Source: Mariniflexile gromovii
Lineage (GTDB): Bacteria > Bacteroidota > Bacteroidia > Flavobacteriales > Flavobacteriaceae
DNA length: 64,000 nucleotides
Direction: 5' to 3'
Assembly (NCBI RefSeq): GCF_017814435.1
Contig: NZ_JAGJCB010000018.1
Coordinates: 1 to 64,000, forward strand
Part shown: piece by piece, positions 37,049 through 45,496 of the stretch
Layout of the letters: every line of letters begins with the position of its first letter
Position numbering within the stretch: position 1 is the stretch's first letter
Translations under genes and position numbers: made by a program
Notes under the pieces: model-generated
Database searches by the model: none
What the model was told of the DNA's origin: nothing
Seen by the model: only the letters and a program-made list of their open reading frames with translations

Positions 37049-38476
37049 ATGAGTATAACTGCGCAAACGGTATGGAATAATTGTCTTGAATTCATAAAGG
37101 ATAATATTCAACCGCAAGCATACAAAACTTGGTTTGAACCCATTCAAGCAGTTAAACTTACAGATAACGCTTTGAGTATTCAAGTACCTAGTAAATTTTT
37201 TTACGAATGGCTTGAAGAACACTACGTAAAAATCCTAAAGGTATCATTAACTAAAGAATTAGGCGAAAAAGCCAAACTTGTTTACATTATTAAAATGGAA
37301 AACACGTATGGCAACAAGCAGCCTTTTACCGAAAAAATTCCAAGTGCCAACAGAAGCGCCATGAAATCTCAGGAAGTTGATGTGCCACTGAACAATAAAA
37401 GCCCAGAATTACGCAATCCGTTTGTTATTCCGGGTATCAGAAATGTTAAGATTGAATCACAACTTAATCCTAATTACAGTTTTGAAAACTTTTTAGAAGG
37501 TGACTCTAACCGATTGGCACGTAGCGCAGGTTTAGCAGTGGCTTCCAAACCAGGAGGTACTTCTTTTAATCCGTTGCTTATTTTTGGAGGTGTTGGTTTA
37601 GGAAAAACCCACTTAGCGCATGCTATTGGTGTGGACATTAAAGATAAATACCCCGAGAAAACGGTTTTATACATTTCTGCTGAGAAATTTACACAACAAT
37701 ATATAGATTCTGTTAAGAAGAACAACAGAAATGATTTTATACATTTCTACCAAATTATTGATGTGTTGATTATTGACGATGTACAATTCCTTTCTGGAAA
37801 AACCGGTACACAAGATGTATTCTTCCATATTTTTAACCATTTACACCAAAATGGTAAGCAAGTTATTTTAACGAGTGATAAAGCACCTGTTGATATGCAA
37901 GATATTGAACAACGCTTGTTATCTCGTTTCAAATGGGGACTTTCAGCTGAATTGCAAACACCGGATTTTGAAACCCGTGTATCAATTCTAAAGAATAAAT
38001 TATATCGTGATGGTGTAGATATGCCAGATGATATTATTGAGTATGTTGCCAAAAACATCAAGTCCAATGTACGTGAATTGGAAGGTGCTATTATTTCGTT
38101 AATTGCGCAATCATCTTTCAACAAAAAAGAAATCACTATTGATCTTGCTAGAGTTATCGTTGAGAAGTTTGTAAAAAACACGAAACGTGAAGTTTCTATT
38201 GATTATATACAAAAAGTAGTGTCCGATTATTTCCAAATGGATATTGACACACTTCAATCAAAAACCAGAAAACGACACATTGTTCAAGCGAGGCAATTGG
38301 CCATGTTTTTTGCTAAAAAATTCACCAAGGCTTCATTGGCAAGTATTGGTTCTCAAATAGGAAAACGCGACCATGCCACTGTTTTACACGCTTGTAAAAC
38401 TGTAGACAACCTATCTTCAACGGATAAGCAATTTAAAAAATACGTTGAAGATATTACTAAAAAACTATCTGTTTAA
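37049..38476 (+). CDS. dnaA: Chromosomal replication initiator DnaA
   Basis: Binds DnaA boxes and opens the origin in an ATP-dependent way. The 475-residue protein has all four domains. The N-terminal interaction domain is 'VWNNCLEFIKDNIQPQAYKTWF'. A short linker leads to AAA+ with Walker A GGVGLGKT (180-187), Walker B 'DVLIIDDVQFLSGK' and the box VII-type Arg in 'RLLSRFKWGL'. The C-terminal helix-turn-helix has the signature 'GKRDHATVLHACKTV'. The gene has a 184-base upstream gap shared with a divergent thioesterase gene. I looked for DnaA boxes there and found none that match TTATNCACA. Confidence 0.97.
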   Translation: MSITAQTVWNNCLEFIKDNIQPQAYKTWFEPIQAVKLTDNALSIQVPSKFFYEWLEEHYVKILKVSLTKELGEKAKLVYIIKMENTYGNKQPFTEKIPSANRSAMKSQEVDVPLNNKSPELRNPFVIPGIRNVKIESQLNPNYSFENFLEGDSNRLARSAGLAVASKPGGTSFNPLLIFGGVGLGKTHLAHAIGVDIKDKYPEKTVLYISAEKFTQQYIDSVKKNNRNDFIHFYQIIDVLIIDDVQFLSGKTGTQDVFFHIFNHLHQNGKQVILTSDKAPVDMQDIEQRLLSRFKWGLSAELQTPDFETRVSILKNKLYRDGVDMPDDIIEYVAKNIKSNVRELEGAIISLIAQSSFNKKEITIDLARVIVEKFVKNTKREVSIDYIQKVVSDYFQMDIDTLQSKTRKRHIVQARQLAMFFAKKFTKASLASIGSQIGKRDHATVLHACKTVDNLSSTDKQFKKYVEDITKKLSV

Positions 38477-38488
38477 AACACAATTAAG

Positions 38489-38944
38489 ATGACTAAAATT
38501 CTGATGGTATGCTTGGGAAACATTTGTCGTTCTCCGCTTGCCGAAGGCATTTTAAAATCAAAACTATCCAACGATTCTTTTATTGTAGATTCTGCTGGCA
38601 CGGGCGATTACCATATTGGTAAAAACCCAGACACTCGTTCTATTGCTGTAGCCAAAAAATACGGTTTAGATATTTCCAATTTAAGAGGCAGACAATTTAA
38701 CGTATCCGATTTTGATACCTTCGATATTATTTATGTGATGGATGAATCGAACTATCGAAATGTGATACAACTTGCCCGAAACGAACAAGACAAAGCTAAA
38801 GTCAACTTCATTTTAAACGAAATTCACCCAGACCAAAACTTTAATGTTCCAGACCCCTATTATGGCGGAAACGATGGTTTTGAAAATGTTTATAGAATGT
38901 TAGACGAAGCATGTTCGGTAATTGCCACTAAACTTCAGAATTAA
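38489..38944 (+). CDS. Low molecular weight protein tyrosine phosphatase
   Basis: A 151-residue LMW-PTP. The phosphate-binding loop 'CLGNICRSP' starts at Cys8 (nucleophile) with Arg14 (C-x5-R), and the general acid Asp lies in the 'VPDPYYGG' block (about 124-131), as the family requires. In bacteria these enzymes dephosphorylate tyrosine kinases of exopolysaccharide systems or arginine/tyrosine phosphoproteins. No kinase is nearby. It starts 12 bases after dnaA and is probably co-transcribed with it. Cytoplasmic. Confidence 0.94.
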   Translation: MTKILMVCLGNICRSPLAEGILKSKLSNDSFIVDSAGTGDYHIGKNPDTRSIAVAKKYGLDISNLRGRQFNVSDFDTFDIIYVMDESNYRNVIQLARNEQDKAKVNFILNEIHPDQNFNVPDPYYGGNDGFENVYRMLDEACSVIATKLQN

Positions 38945-39008
38945 CTTATATTTTCATCAAAGATTTTTTGTAACTTTAGGAAATTGTAACCTCCTAAAAA
39001 ACAATAAG

Positions 39009-40418
39009 ATGAAAAAAACAACCTTTCTTTTTATAATCTGTTTTACTTCTATAATAGCTGCACAAAACATCCAAATAGAACTAGTTGCAAACGGTTTTGA
39101 GGCTCCTGTAAGTATCAAAAACGCAAACGACAGCAAACTATTTATTGTTGAACGAAAAGGAGTTATTAAAATTTTAAATGCCAATGGCAGCGTAAATAGT
39201 ACAGCGTTTTTAGACATCGATAGTAAAGTAAGTGATTCTGGTGGCGAACGCGGTTTGTTGGGCTTAGCATTCCACCCAAACTACAGTAGTAATGGCTTTT
39301 TTTATGTTAATTATGTAAACAACTCCGGCAACACGGTTATAGCAAGATATTCCAGAACAAATGAAACTACAGCCGATGTCAATTCCGAACTTATTTTACT
39401 TACAATAAACCAACCTGCATCAAACCACAATGGAGGCGATATGAATTTTGGATCTGATGGTTATTTATATATTGCTAGTGGCGATGGCGGGGGCGCGGGA
39501 GACCCAAGTAATTATGCCCAAAGCCTGAATACCTTATTAGGAAAATTGCTTAGAATAGACGTTGATAACACCAGCAATGGCAACAACTATGCGATTCCCT
39601 CTAACAATCCGTATTTGAATGATGGAGATACTAATACATTACCAGAAATTTGGGCTTACGGATTAAGAAACCCTTGGAAATTTTCATTTGACAAAACTAC
39701 ATCCGACATTTGGATAGCCGATGTTGGGCAAGACAACTACGAAGAAATTAATAAAATCAATACGGCAAATGGAGCTGGGAACAACTTTGGGTGGCGTTGT
39801 TTTGAAGGCAATAACCATATTTTCAATTCAACAGGCAACTGCAGCACAATAGACTTCAATAATACGGTTGCTCCCGTGGCGGAGTATCCACACGTAGGGA
39901 CTGGGTGCTCGGGCTCTATAACAGGAGGCTATTTGTATAGAGGTTCTCTATATAGCAGTTTTATAGGCAAGTATTTTTTTGCAGACTATTGCAAGCAGAC
40001 CATTGGAATTTTGACAGATACCGGATCTGGTTGGTCTCTTTCTTTTCAAACTCCAAACATCACTGCGGGGTGGACTACTTTTGGAGAAGATGTAAATGGT
40101 GAAATTTACATTGCAGGCGGATCTTCTATCTACAAAATCGTAGATGCTAATTTAAGTGTTAAAGACGATACTATTTCAAATATCAAAATATATCCAAACC
40201 CAACAAATAATATTTTAAATTTTAATGTGTCGCAAATAAGCAATCCTTTAGCATATATCAAAGTCATTGATATTCAAGGTAAACAAATAAAATCAATCAC
40301 TTCCATTAGCAGCCCTGTTACCACCATATCAATAAACAACTTGGCAAATGGTATGTATTTTATAGAATTATCAGATATTAGCGGTGTGAAAGCAATTAAA
40401 AAACTCATCAAATATTAA
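39009..40418 (+). CDS. Secreted PQQ-dependent sugar dehydrogenase with T9SS sorting tail
   Basis: A 469-residue exported protein. ATG 39009 (MKKTTFLFII..) gives a clean signal peptide ending IIAAQ; upstream in-frame codons overlap the phosphatase gene. Residues about 25-375 form a six-bladed beta-propeller of the soluble glucose/aldose dehydrogenase type: 'GERGLLGLAFHPNY', 'NHNGGDMNFGSDGYLYIASGDGGG', 'WAYGLRNPWKFSFD', 'DVGQDNYEEIN' and 'GGYLYRG'. The last 75 residues ('IKIYPNPTNNILNF' to 'GMYFIEL..KKLIKY') are a T9SS type A sorting domain, so the enzyme is displayed or released by type IX secretion. Cofactor PQQ and an aldose substrate are inferred from the family. Confidence 0.92.
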   Translation: MKKTTFLFIICFTSIIAAQNIQIELVANGFEAPVSIKNANDSKLFIVERKGVIKILNANGSVNSTAFLDIDSKVSDSGGERGLLGLAFHPNYSSNGFFYVNYVNNSGNTVIARYSRTNETTADVNSELILLTINQPASNHNGGDMNFGSDGYLYIASGDGGGAGDPSNYAQSLNTLLGKLLRIDVDNTSNGNNYAIPSNNPYLNDGDTNTLPEIWAYGLRNPWKFSFDKTTSDIWIADVGQDNYEEINKINTANGAGNNFGWRCFEGNNHIFNSTGNCSTIDFNNTVAPVAEYPHVGTGCSGSITGGYLYRGSLYSSFIGKYFFADYCKQTIGILTDTGSGWSLSFQTPNITAGWTTFGEDVNGEIYIAGGSSIYKIVDANLSVKDDTISNIKIYPNPTNNILNFNVSQISNPLAYIKVIDIQGKQIKSITSISSPVTTISINNLANGMYFIELSDISGVKAIKKLIKY

Positions 40419-41134
40419 TGGCAAATCCTTTAGGAAAATTATTCCTTATACCAACAACATTAGGCGACAACGAACCTTTAGAGGTGCTTCCTATTACCGT
40501 TAAACAAGTTATTGAAGAAACCGATACCTTTATTGTTGAAAACGATAAAACAGCTAGACACTTTATAAAGCGTATTACTCCAGAAAAATCGCAACCTTCA
40601 TTAAAAATGTTCCATTTGAACAAACATACTGAAGTTGCAGATTTACCAACCTTTTTAGAGCCTTGCTTGAACGGTTTCAACGTTGGTCTTTTATCTGAAG
40701 CGGGCTGCCCTGGCGTTGCAGATCCTGGTGCCGACATTGTTAAAATTGCGCATCAAAAAAACATTAAAGTAATTCCATTGGTGGGGCCATCGTCTATTTT
40801 AATGGCACTGATGAGTTCTGGCATGAATGGGCAAAGTTTTGCTTTTAATGGCTATTTACCAATTGATAAAGGCGAAAGAAAAAGTGAAATTAAACGCTTA
40901 GAACGTTTATCTTTTGAACACAATCAATCGCAAATATTTATTGAAACGCCTTATAGAAACAATAAAATGCTTGAAGATTTAAGTAATATTCTCGACCTGA
41001 ACACCCAAGTTTGTGTGGCTTGTGATATTACTTTATCTACCGAATTTATAAAAACACAAACGGCAAACCAATGGAAAAAAAATATCGTAGACCTTCATAA
41101 AAGACCTACGATATTTATTATCCATAAAAGCTAA
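40418..41134 (+). CDS. SAM-dependent methyltransferase of the RsmI/tetrapyrrole methylase family
   Basis: A 238-residue protein related to RsmI, the 16S rRNA 2'-O-methyltransferase acting on C1402. RsmI-type blocks are 'LFLIPTTLGDNEP', 'LLSEAGCPGVADPGADIVKIAH' (SAM loop), 'VIPLVGPSSILMALMSSGMNGQSFAFNGYLP' and 'IFIETPYRNNKMLEDL'. It is shorter than E. coli RsmI (286) and lacks the C-terminal part, which is common for the Bacteroidota version. Whether it keeps the same target is uncertain. Its ATG overlaps the stop of the dehydrogenase gene (TAATG). Confidence 0.85.
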   Translation: MANPLGKLFLIPTTLGDNEPLEVLPITVKQVIEETDTFIVENDKTARHFIKRITPEKSQPSLKMFHLNKHTEVADLPTFLEPCLNGFNVGLLSEAGCPGVADPGADIVKIAHQKNIKVIPLVGPSSILMALMSSGMNGQSFAFNGYLPIDKGERKSEIKRLERLSFEHNQSQIFIETPYRNNKMLEDLSNILDLNTQVCVACDITLSTEFIKTQTANQWKKNIVDLHKRPTIFIIHKS

Positions 41135-41148
41135 AGTTAAATAGCTTT
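41080..41148. terminator. Two overlapping terminator-like hairpins between convergent genes
   Basis: AAATATCGTAG (41080-41090) pairs perfectly with CTACGATATTT (41106-41116) inside the last codons of the RsmI-like gene. A second stem, AAAGCTA (41127-41133) with TAGCTTT (41142-41148), spans both stop codons. Together they probably stop transcription in both directions in a gap of only two bases. T tracts are short. Confidence 0.55.
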
Positions 41149-41796
41149 GGCTTTCTTATTAGCTTTAATAGAAGATGTATCGTAACCTGAGAACTTTTTC
41201 ATATAGTACTCAATGGTAGTACCATAGCTATCTTCAAAATTATCAATACCGTAACTTCTTAAGTAGTTTTTCACACTACCTGCGCCTGCTAAATGGGCTG
41301 CTGCCAAAATACCAGATTCGGTAATTAAGATACCATTAAGCTTTTTACCCACAAAGTTTTTAATATCTCTACGCAAAATCCATTTGTTACGTTGGGTATT
41401 AGCTATAAATGCCTTTTCTTGAAGCTCAGGGGTTTTTAAAAACAGGGAAGGATTATGGATACCAATTAATTTTAAAGTTTCTGCTCCAAATTGGTATTTT
41501 CCTAAATAACCCAAAGTGTTAACTACAAAATAATCGCCTCGGGATTCTTTAAATGCTAAGGCTTCTTTAAATCCTACAAACGATTTTCCTAATATTGGAG
41601 AAATTGGCTTGTTAACTTCATTTGACACTAAAGCATCATCCTTAATGCTATGGTCTTGACTTACGGTATAATTTAACTTTAAGCCAGCTGTTGAATACTT
41701 ACTTAAATCCATCGCTTCATCTGGTGAAAACGATACGAACAATAGAATACATATTGTTACAGTTAACATTAAGTAACTTGCAATACTTTTTCTCAT
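41137..41796 (-). CDS. Membrane-anchored lysozyme-like (lytic transglycosylase fold) protein
   Basis: A 219-residue protein with an N-terminal hydrophobic segment (about 7-24) that is a signal anchor or uncleaved signal. From residue 76 it resembles the lysozyme/SLT superfamily: 'EALAFKESRGDYFVVNTLGYLGKYQFGAETLKLIG' has a candidate catalytic Glu84 followed by the Gly-rich 'GYLGKYQFG' block. 'LAAAHLAGAGSVKNYL' resembles the later SLT helix. It may cleave peptidoglycan glycan strands in the periplasm. The assignment is by pattern and the enzyme could be inactive. MltG, another transglycosylase, is 1 kb upstream. Confidence 0.7.
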   Translation of the reverse strand: MRKSIASYLMLTVTICILLFVSFSPDEAMDLSKYSTAGLKLNYTVSQDHSIKDDALVSNEVNKPISPILGKSFVGFKEALAFKESRGDYFVVNTLGYLGKYQFGAETLKLIGIHNPSLFLKTPELQEKAFIANTQRNKWILRRDIKNFVGKKLNGILITESGILAAAHLAGAGSVKNYLRSYGIDNFEDSYGTTIEYYMKKFSGYDTSSIKANKKAKAI

Positions 41797-41907
41797 AGTT
41801 TTTAAATTTCTTCAGCAAAATTACATGGTAAAATCACTTGAAAATTTCAGCGTGCAAAGGTACACTTATTTTTAAATATTTCAAAACTAATCGTTTAACT
41901 ACTTTTT

Positions 41908-42819
41908 TTAGTAGTAGAATAGATGAAATACACAGCCTTTTTTATTGAATTCTAAAGTTGGCAAGGGAACTTTTATCATATTAAAAATATCTAAAACCGA
42001 CCTAAGCAACTTTGAGTTTGTTTCAATGTTTGATAAATTTACATCTAAACTCAAATAGAATTGACGTTGCCTATCTAAATTTGTTAACAACTGATTGTCA
42101 ACATCTTTCACACCAGTCAACATACCATCAGCCCCATACCCTACTGCTACATTCAACCATTTAGGTATGTTTTTTTCTTTAAAAAACGAATGTAAATTTC
42201 CACTTAGCCAATATGTTTGACCGTTATAGTCCTTCAAAATCTGTTCCAAAAAATCTTCACCCAGTTTATCAGGCCGTTCTAAAGCATATTTTGTTTGATG
42301 AAAAGAGAATTTTAAAGCAATGCGTTGTTCATTCCAAAGCAATTCTTGACCCACATACAAACCCGTTCCGGATGCATTTGCCAAAATATCGCCCCAAGAA
42401 AAACCCCATTCTTGGGAATAACCATCAAAAATTTCAACGGTTGTTAAAAAACCGATCCCTAAAGTTGCTCCGTAAATTAATTGGTCTTTTTTACTAACAC
42501 CGCTCCAGTTTAATAATTGCGCACCATGTTTCCCCATTTGATACGAGGTGAACACATGCCCCATTTTATCCATTTGAAGCCACTCATTGTTATCATTTAT
42601 AGTATGAAACTTGGATTGCTCATAATCGGCATACCAAAGTTGATGCAGACCAATTAACGAGATACCAGCAAGTGAAGCCTCGGCAATTACAACCGCATTT
42701 CGTCGGGGTTTATTAAGTGTATCGCTGGGTGTTAAAAAAGCATCAAGATTAGATTGTGAAAACGAAAACAGCGGCAATAAAACAAAAAACAACAGGTATT
42801 TTATTGCCGGTTGTATCAC
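41908..42819 (-). CDS. DUF2279 family exported protein
   Basis: A 303-residue protein with a signal peptide (ending FSFSQ, about residue 22). The central part 'MDKMGHVFTSYQMGKHGAQLLNWSGVSKKDQLIYGATLGIGFLTTVEIFDGYSQEWGFSWGDILANASG' is the DUF2279/YfiM block, with conserved Lys-Met-Gly-His, Glu and Asp positions. The rest is beta-rich and ends with aromatic residues (HLFYY), compatible with an outer-membrane location. Function unknown. The start is GTG at 42819, overlapping the mltG stop by one base, so it is coupled to mltG. Confidence 0.83.
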   Translation of the reverse strand: MIQPAIKYLLFFVLLPLFSFSQSNLDAFLTPSDTLNKPRRNAVVIAEASLAGISLIGLHQLWYADYEQSKFHTINDNNEWLQMDKMGHVFTSYQMGKHGAQLLNWSGVSKKDQLIYGATLGIGFLTTVEIFDGYSQEWGFSWGDILANASGTGLYVGQELLWNEQRIALKFSFHQTKYALERPDKLGEDFLEQILKDYNGQTYWLSGNLHSFFKEKNIPKWLNVAVGYGADGMLTGVKDVDNQLLTNLDRQRQFYLSLDVNLSNIETNSKLLRSVLDIFNMIKVPLPTLEFNKKGCVFHLFYY

Positions 42820-43862
42820 TATTTATTTATGCCTTGAGATGATAAATAGTGTTGATATTCACGTGCGTTCGCATTATGCTGCGATAAAGTTTTGGCAAAT
42901 TTATGAAACCCTAAGCGTTTAGCATCCGCACAGAAATATAGATAATCATGCTTTTCATAATTTAAAACCGCATCGATAGCCGAAATATCAGGCATAGCGA
43001 TAAGACCTGGAGGTAATCCTAAATTTTTATAGGTATTATAAGGAGATACTATTTCCTTATGGATATTTAAAACACGTTTTATTACGGTATCTTTATATTC
43101 TGGCAATTGATATGCTGCAAATTTCAAGGTTGGGTCTGCTTGCAGTGGCATACCTATTCTAATACGGTTCATGTAAACACCTGCTATACGTGGTTGTTCT
43201 GAAGCTTGTTTGGATTCTTCATAAACAATGGATGCCAAAGCAATAACTTGATCCCTTGATAAACCAATGGCTTTTGCTTTTTCATTTCGAGCCTGCGTCC
43301 AAAAACGATTATACTCTTTAAGCATGCGCTCTCTAAATTGTTCTGCGGAAGTGTTCCAAAAAAACTCGTAACTATTTGGTAAATACATCCCCAAAGCTGT
43401 TGCATTGCTGAAACCGTATTTAGATAAAAACGACGTGTCTTTCATAGCTTTTAACAAAGACAGGCTATCTGCTTCAATTTGTAAAGAAACGCGTCCTGCT
43501 AATTTTTCAAGACTTTCTTGATTGTTAAAAGCTAATGTTATAGGAAGGTTTTTGCTTCTAATGGAATTGATAATATCGTTATTGTTCATGCCTTTGGTAA
43601 TAGCAAAACGTCCTGCTTTCACATTCGTTACATACTTTTTTTGTTTCGCCAAAGCATCAAACGTATTGATATCTTTTAATAAAGGTTCCAATTGCTCCCT
43701 AACATCATCATAAGTAGCATTAGTGGCCACAAAAACGTAAGCGGTATCGTTGTAAAAAGCAGTGTTGGAATTCATCATAACACTATAAACATAGTATGCA
43801 AAATATGCAGCAGCAACCAACCCAATAAACGCAATGGCAATAAGTATTTTTTTTATGTACAT
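42819..43862 (-). CDS. mltG: Endolytic peptidoglycan transglycosylase MltG
   Basis: Cleaves nascent peptidoglycan strands at the outer face of the inner membrane and so sets glycan chain length. The 347-residue protein has one N-terminal membrane segment (about 6-28), then a LysM-like region and the YceG catalytic domain. 'ALASIVYEESKQASEQPRIAGVYMNRIRIGMPLQADPTLKFA' contains the conserved Glu of the family, and 'SPYNTYKNLGLPPGLIAMPDISAIDAVLNYEKHDYLYFCAD' is the C-terminal signature. It is next to the GNAT gene (adjacent stop/start) and DUF2279 in a leftward operon starting at dapF. Confidence 0.95.
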   Translation of the reverse strand: MYIKKILIAIAFIGLVAAAYFAYYVYSVMMNSNTAFYNDTAYVFVATNATYDDVREQLEPLLKDINTFDALAKQKKYVTNVKAGRFAITKGMNNNDIINSIRSKNLPITLAFNNQESLEKLAGRVSLQIEADSLSLLKAMKDTSFLSKYGFSNATALGMYLPNSYEFFWNTSAEQFRERMLKEYNRFWTQARNEKAKAIGLSRDQVIALASIVYEESKQASEQPRIAGVYMNRIRIGMPLQADPTLKFAAYQLPEYKDTVIKRVLNIHKEIVSPYNTYKNLGLPPGLIAMPDISAIDAVLNYEKHDYLYFCADAKRLGFHKFAKTLSQHNANAREYQHYLSSQGINK

Positions 43863-44387
43863 TTAATTTTTAATAAGCTGAAATATATACTCGTTTTTAT
43901 AAGAACCGTTAACTAAATTCCAATCCTTTTTTAATCCTATTTTTTCAAAACCTTGATTGGCAAAAAGCTTAATACTTGCATTGTTTTCTTCGGAAATATT
44001 ACAATACAACTGATGCAATCCCAAATGGTTGAAACTGTAATTTATTAGTAAATTAAGAGCTTCACTACCATAACCTTTAGCTCTGTCCTTAGTTTCTTTT
44101 AGCAAAATACCAACACCAGCTCTACTGTTTTTAAAATCGAAATCGAACAAATCTATCATACCCAAAGCCACATCATCATAATTTGAAATTACCAAGCGTA
44201 ATTGTTTCACTTCAAAAATATCTTTGTGAGATTGTTTTAAATACTGCTTAATTAAAAACCTGGAATAAGGTGTTATGGTATTGCTTATTTCCCATACCGA
44301 TTCGTCGTTTTCAATTGCATGAATAAACTCTAAATCTTCTGGCTCTAAAGCACGTAAATAGATATGTTCTCCTTTTAGGGTAATCAT
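43863..44387 (-). CDS. GNAT family N-acetyltransferase (RimJ/SpeG-like)
   Basis: A 174-residue acetyltransferase. 'MITLKGEHIYLRALEPEDLEFIHAIENDESVWEIS' is the opening of the RimJ/RimL/SpeG-like branch, 'GVGILLKETKDRAKGYGSEALNLLINYSF' holds the acetyl-CoA loop (Arg-x-x-Gly-x-Gly variant as RAKGYG) and 'NNASIKLFANQGFEKIG' is the C-terminal block. The acceptor could be a ribosomal protein N-terminus, a polyamine or an amino acid. The ATG overlaps the dapF stop by four bases, so the pair is translationally coupled. Confidence 0.88.
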   Translation of the reverse strand: MITLKGEHIYLRALEPEDLEFIHAIENDESVWEISNTITPYSRFLIKQYLKQSHKDIFEVKQLRLVISNYDDVALGMIDLFDFDFKNSRAGVGILLKETKDRAKGYGSEALNLLINYSFNHLGLHQLYCNISEENNASIKLFANQGFEKIGLKKDWNLVNGSYKNEYIFQLIKN

Positions 44388-45157
44388 ATCGTTCCGCTAA
44401 ACACGTAAGTTGCCGGCCCAATAAGCCAAACGTTTTTATAAACGCCATTTTCCACATCAAAACTTACTTGCAATTCGCCTCCTTGAACTTTTAAGGTTAT
44501 CAAATTATCGTTCGTTTCTTTTAGTGCATGCATTGCCAAAGCTACAGCTGTAACACCGGTTCCACATGACAAAGTTTCATCTTCTACACCACGTTCGTAA
44601 GTTCTTACAGCAAAAATTTGGTCGCTAATTTTCTTTACGAAGTTTACATTGCTGCCCGCTTCGTTGTAAGGTGCACCATATCTAATTTTGGCACCTTTTG
44701 TTTTAATATCGAAATTTTCTATTTGCTCTTCAAACTGTACATGGTGTGGCGATCCTGTATTCAAAAATACGTGATTTTCGTGTTTTTCAACTACATCTAC
44801 ATCTAGCATTTGAAGTTTTACAATGCCATTATTTATGGTGGCATGGTGTAACCCATCTATCGCCTCAAACACCGCTTTATCTTTTATAACGCCTAATTGA
44901 TTTGCGAAAGCCACCAAACAGCGCCCACCGTTGCCACACATGGTGCTCTCATTACCATCGGCATTGTAGTACACCATTTTAAAATCTAAAGTTGGGTGGT
45001 TTTCCAATAGAATTAAACCATCGGCACCTATGCCAAAACGACGGTCGCACAAGTATGCGATGTGTTTGGTATCTTTTTTGTTGAACGATTCTTGACGATT
45101 ATCTATCATCACAAAATCGTTTCCTGTTCCTTGATATTTGTAAAAAGTCTGTTGCAT
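44384..45157 (-). CDS. dapF: Diaminopimelate epimerase
   Basis: Converts LL- to meso-diaminopimelate, the precursor of lysine and of the peptidoglycan cross-link. The 257-residue protein has the two catalytic cysteines Cys74 ('TMCGNGGRC') and Cys198 ('ETLSCGTGVTAV') and the N-terminal 'KYQGTGNDFVMIDN'. I use ATG 45157; an upstream in-frame TTG at 45169 falls inside the probable -7 element, so it cannot be in the mRNA. First gene of the dapF-GNAT-mltG-DUF2279 operon, a cell-wall grouping. Confidence 0.96.
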   Translation of the reverse strand: MQQTFYKYQGTGNDFVMIDNRQESFNKKDTKHIAYLCDRRFGIGADGLILLENHPTLDFKMVYYNADGNESTMCGNGGRCLVAFANQLGVIKDKAVFEAIDGLHHATINNGIVKLQMLDVDVVEKHENHVFLNTGSPHHVQFEEQIENFDIKTKGAKIRYGAPYNEAGSNVNFVKKISDQIFAVRTYERGVEDETLSCGTGVTAVALAMHALKETNDNLITLKVQGGELQVSFDVENGVYKNVWLIGPATYVFSGTI

Positions 45158-45166
45158 AATAATGCA

Positions 45167-45174
45167 CAAAGATA
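45167..45174 (-). promoter_or_regulatory. -7 element for the dapF operon
   Basis: The reverse strand reads TATCTTTG, an exact TAnnTTTG match that ends nine bases before the dapF ATG, so the mRNA would have a very short leader. No good -33 TTTG is seen. It decides the dapF start in favour of 45157. Confidence 0.55.
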
Positions 45175-45235
45175 AAGAAGTCTTTTTATGATTTACGAAT
45201 TTTGATTAACGATTAACGAATTTTGTGACTATTAC

Positions 45236-45380
45236 TAAGCCTGTTGCTAGGTGCATTAGGGATTACTCATGCATGCTATTTTAGATTAATGAAATTGTGA
45301 ATGCTACGCATTTGAAGTGGAAAGCCCACAGAGATCCAGATATTTATCGGGAAGGGTAACACCCATATTATGGTTGCGTT
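45236..45380. repeat. Gene-free stretch with REP-like intergenic element A
   Basis: The 339-base gap 45158-45496 between dapF and degQ has no ORF of note. Its middle contains 'TTAGGGATTACTC', 'GTGGAAAGCCCACAGAGATC' and 'TATTTATCGGGAAGGG', which resemble from memory a family of intergenic repeats scattered in Flavobacteriaceae genomes. Alignment to databases was not possible, so the element boundaries are approximate. Confidence 0.4.
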
Positions 45381-45397
45381 TGTGTTTGTTAAATAGG

Positions 45398-45438
45398 CGT
45401 TAAAGTGGGCGTTAAAAATCGTTAAAGTTGAATTGTTA
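45398..45438 (+). promoter_or_regulatory. Triple CGTTAAA direct repeat upstream of degQ
   Basis: CGTTAAA occurs at 45398, 45410 and 45420, spaced 12 and 10 bases, followed by a partial GTTAAG at 45434. Such helically phased repeats are typical of OmpR-family sites. Similar GTTAA repeats precede rprX at 16331-16391. The site ends about 60 bases before the degQ ATG. Confidence 0.5.
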
Positions 45439-45496
45439 AGTCAATAAATATTTAATTTTAATCGTTAATTAAAAATAAAACTTAAACTGAAAATAT

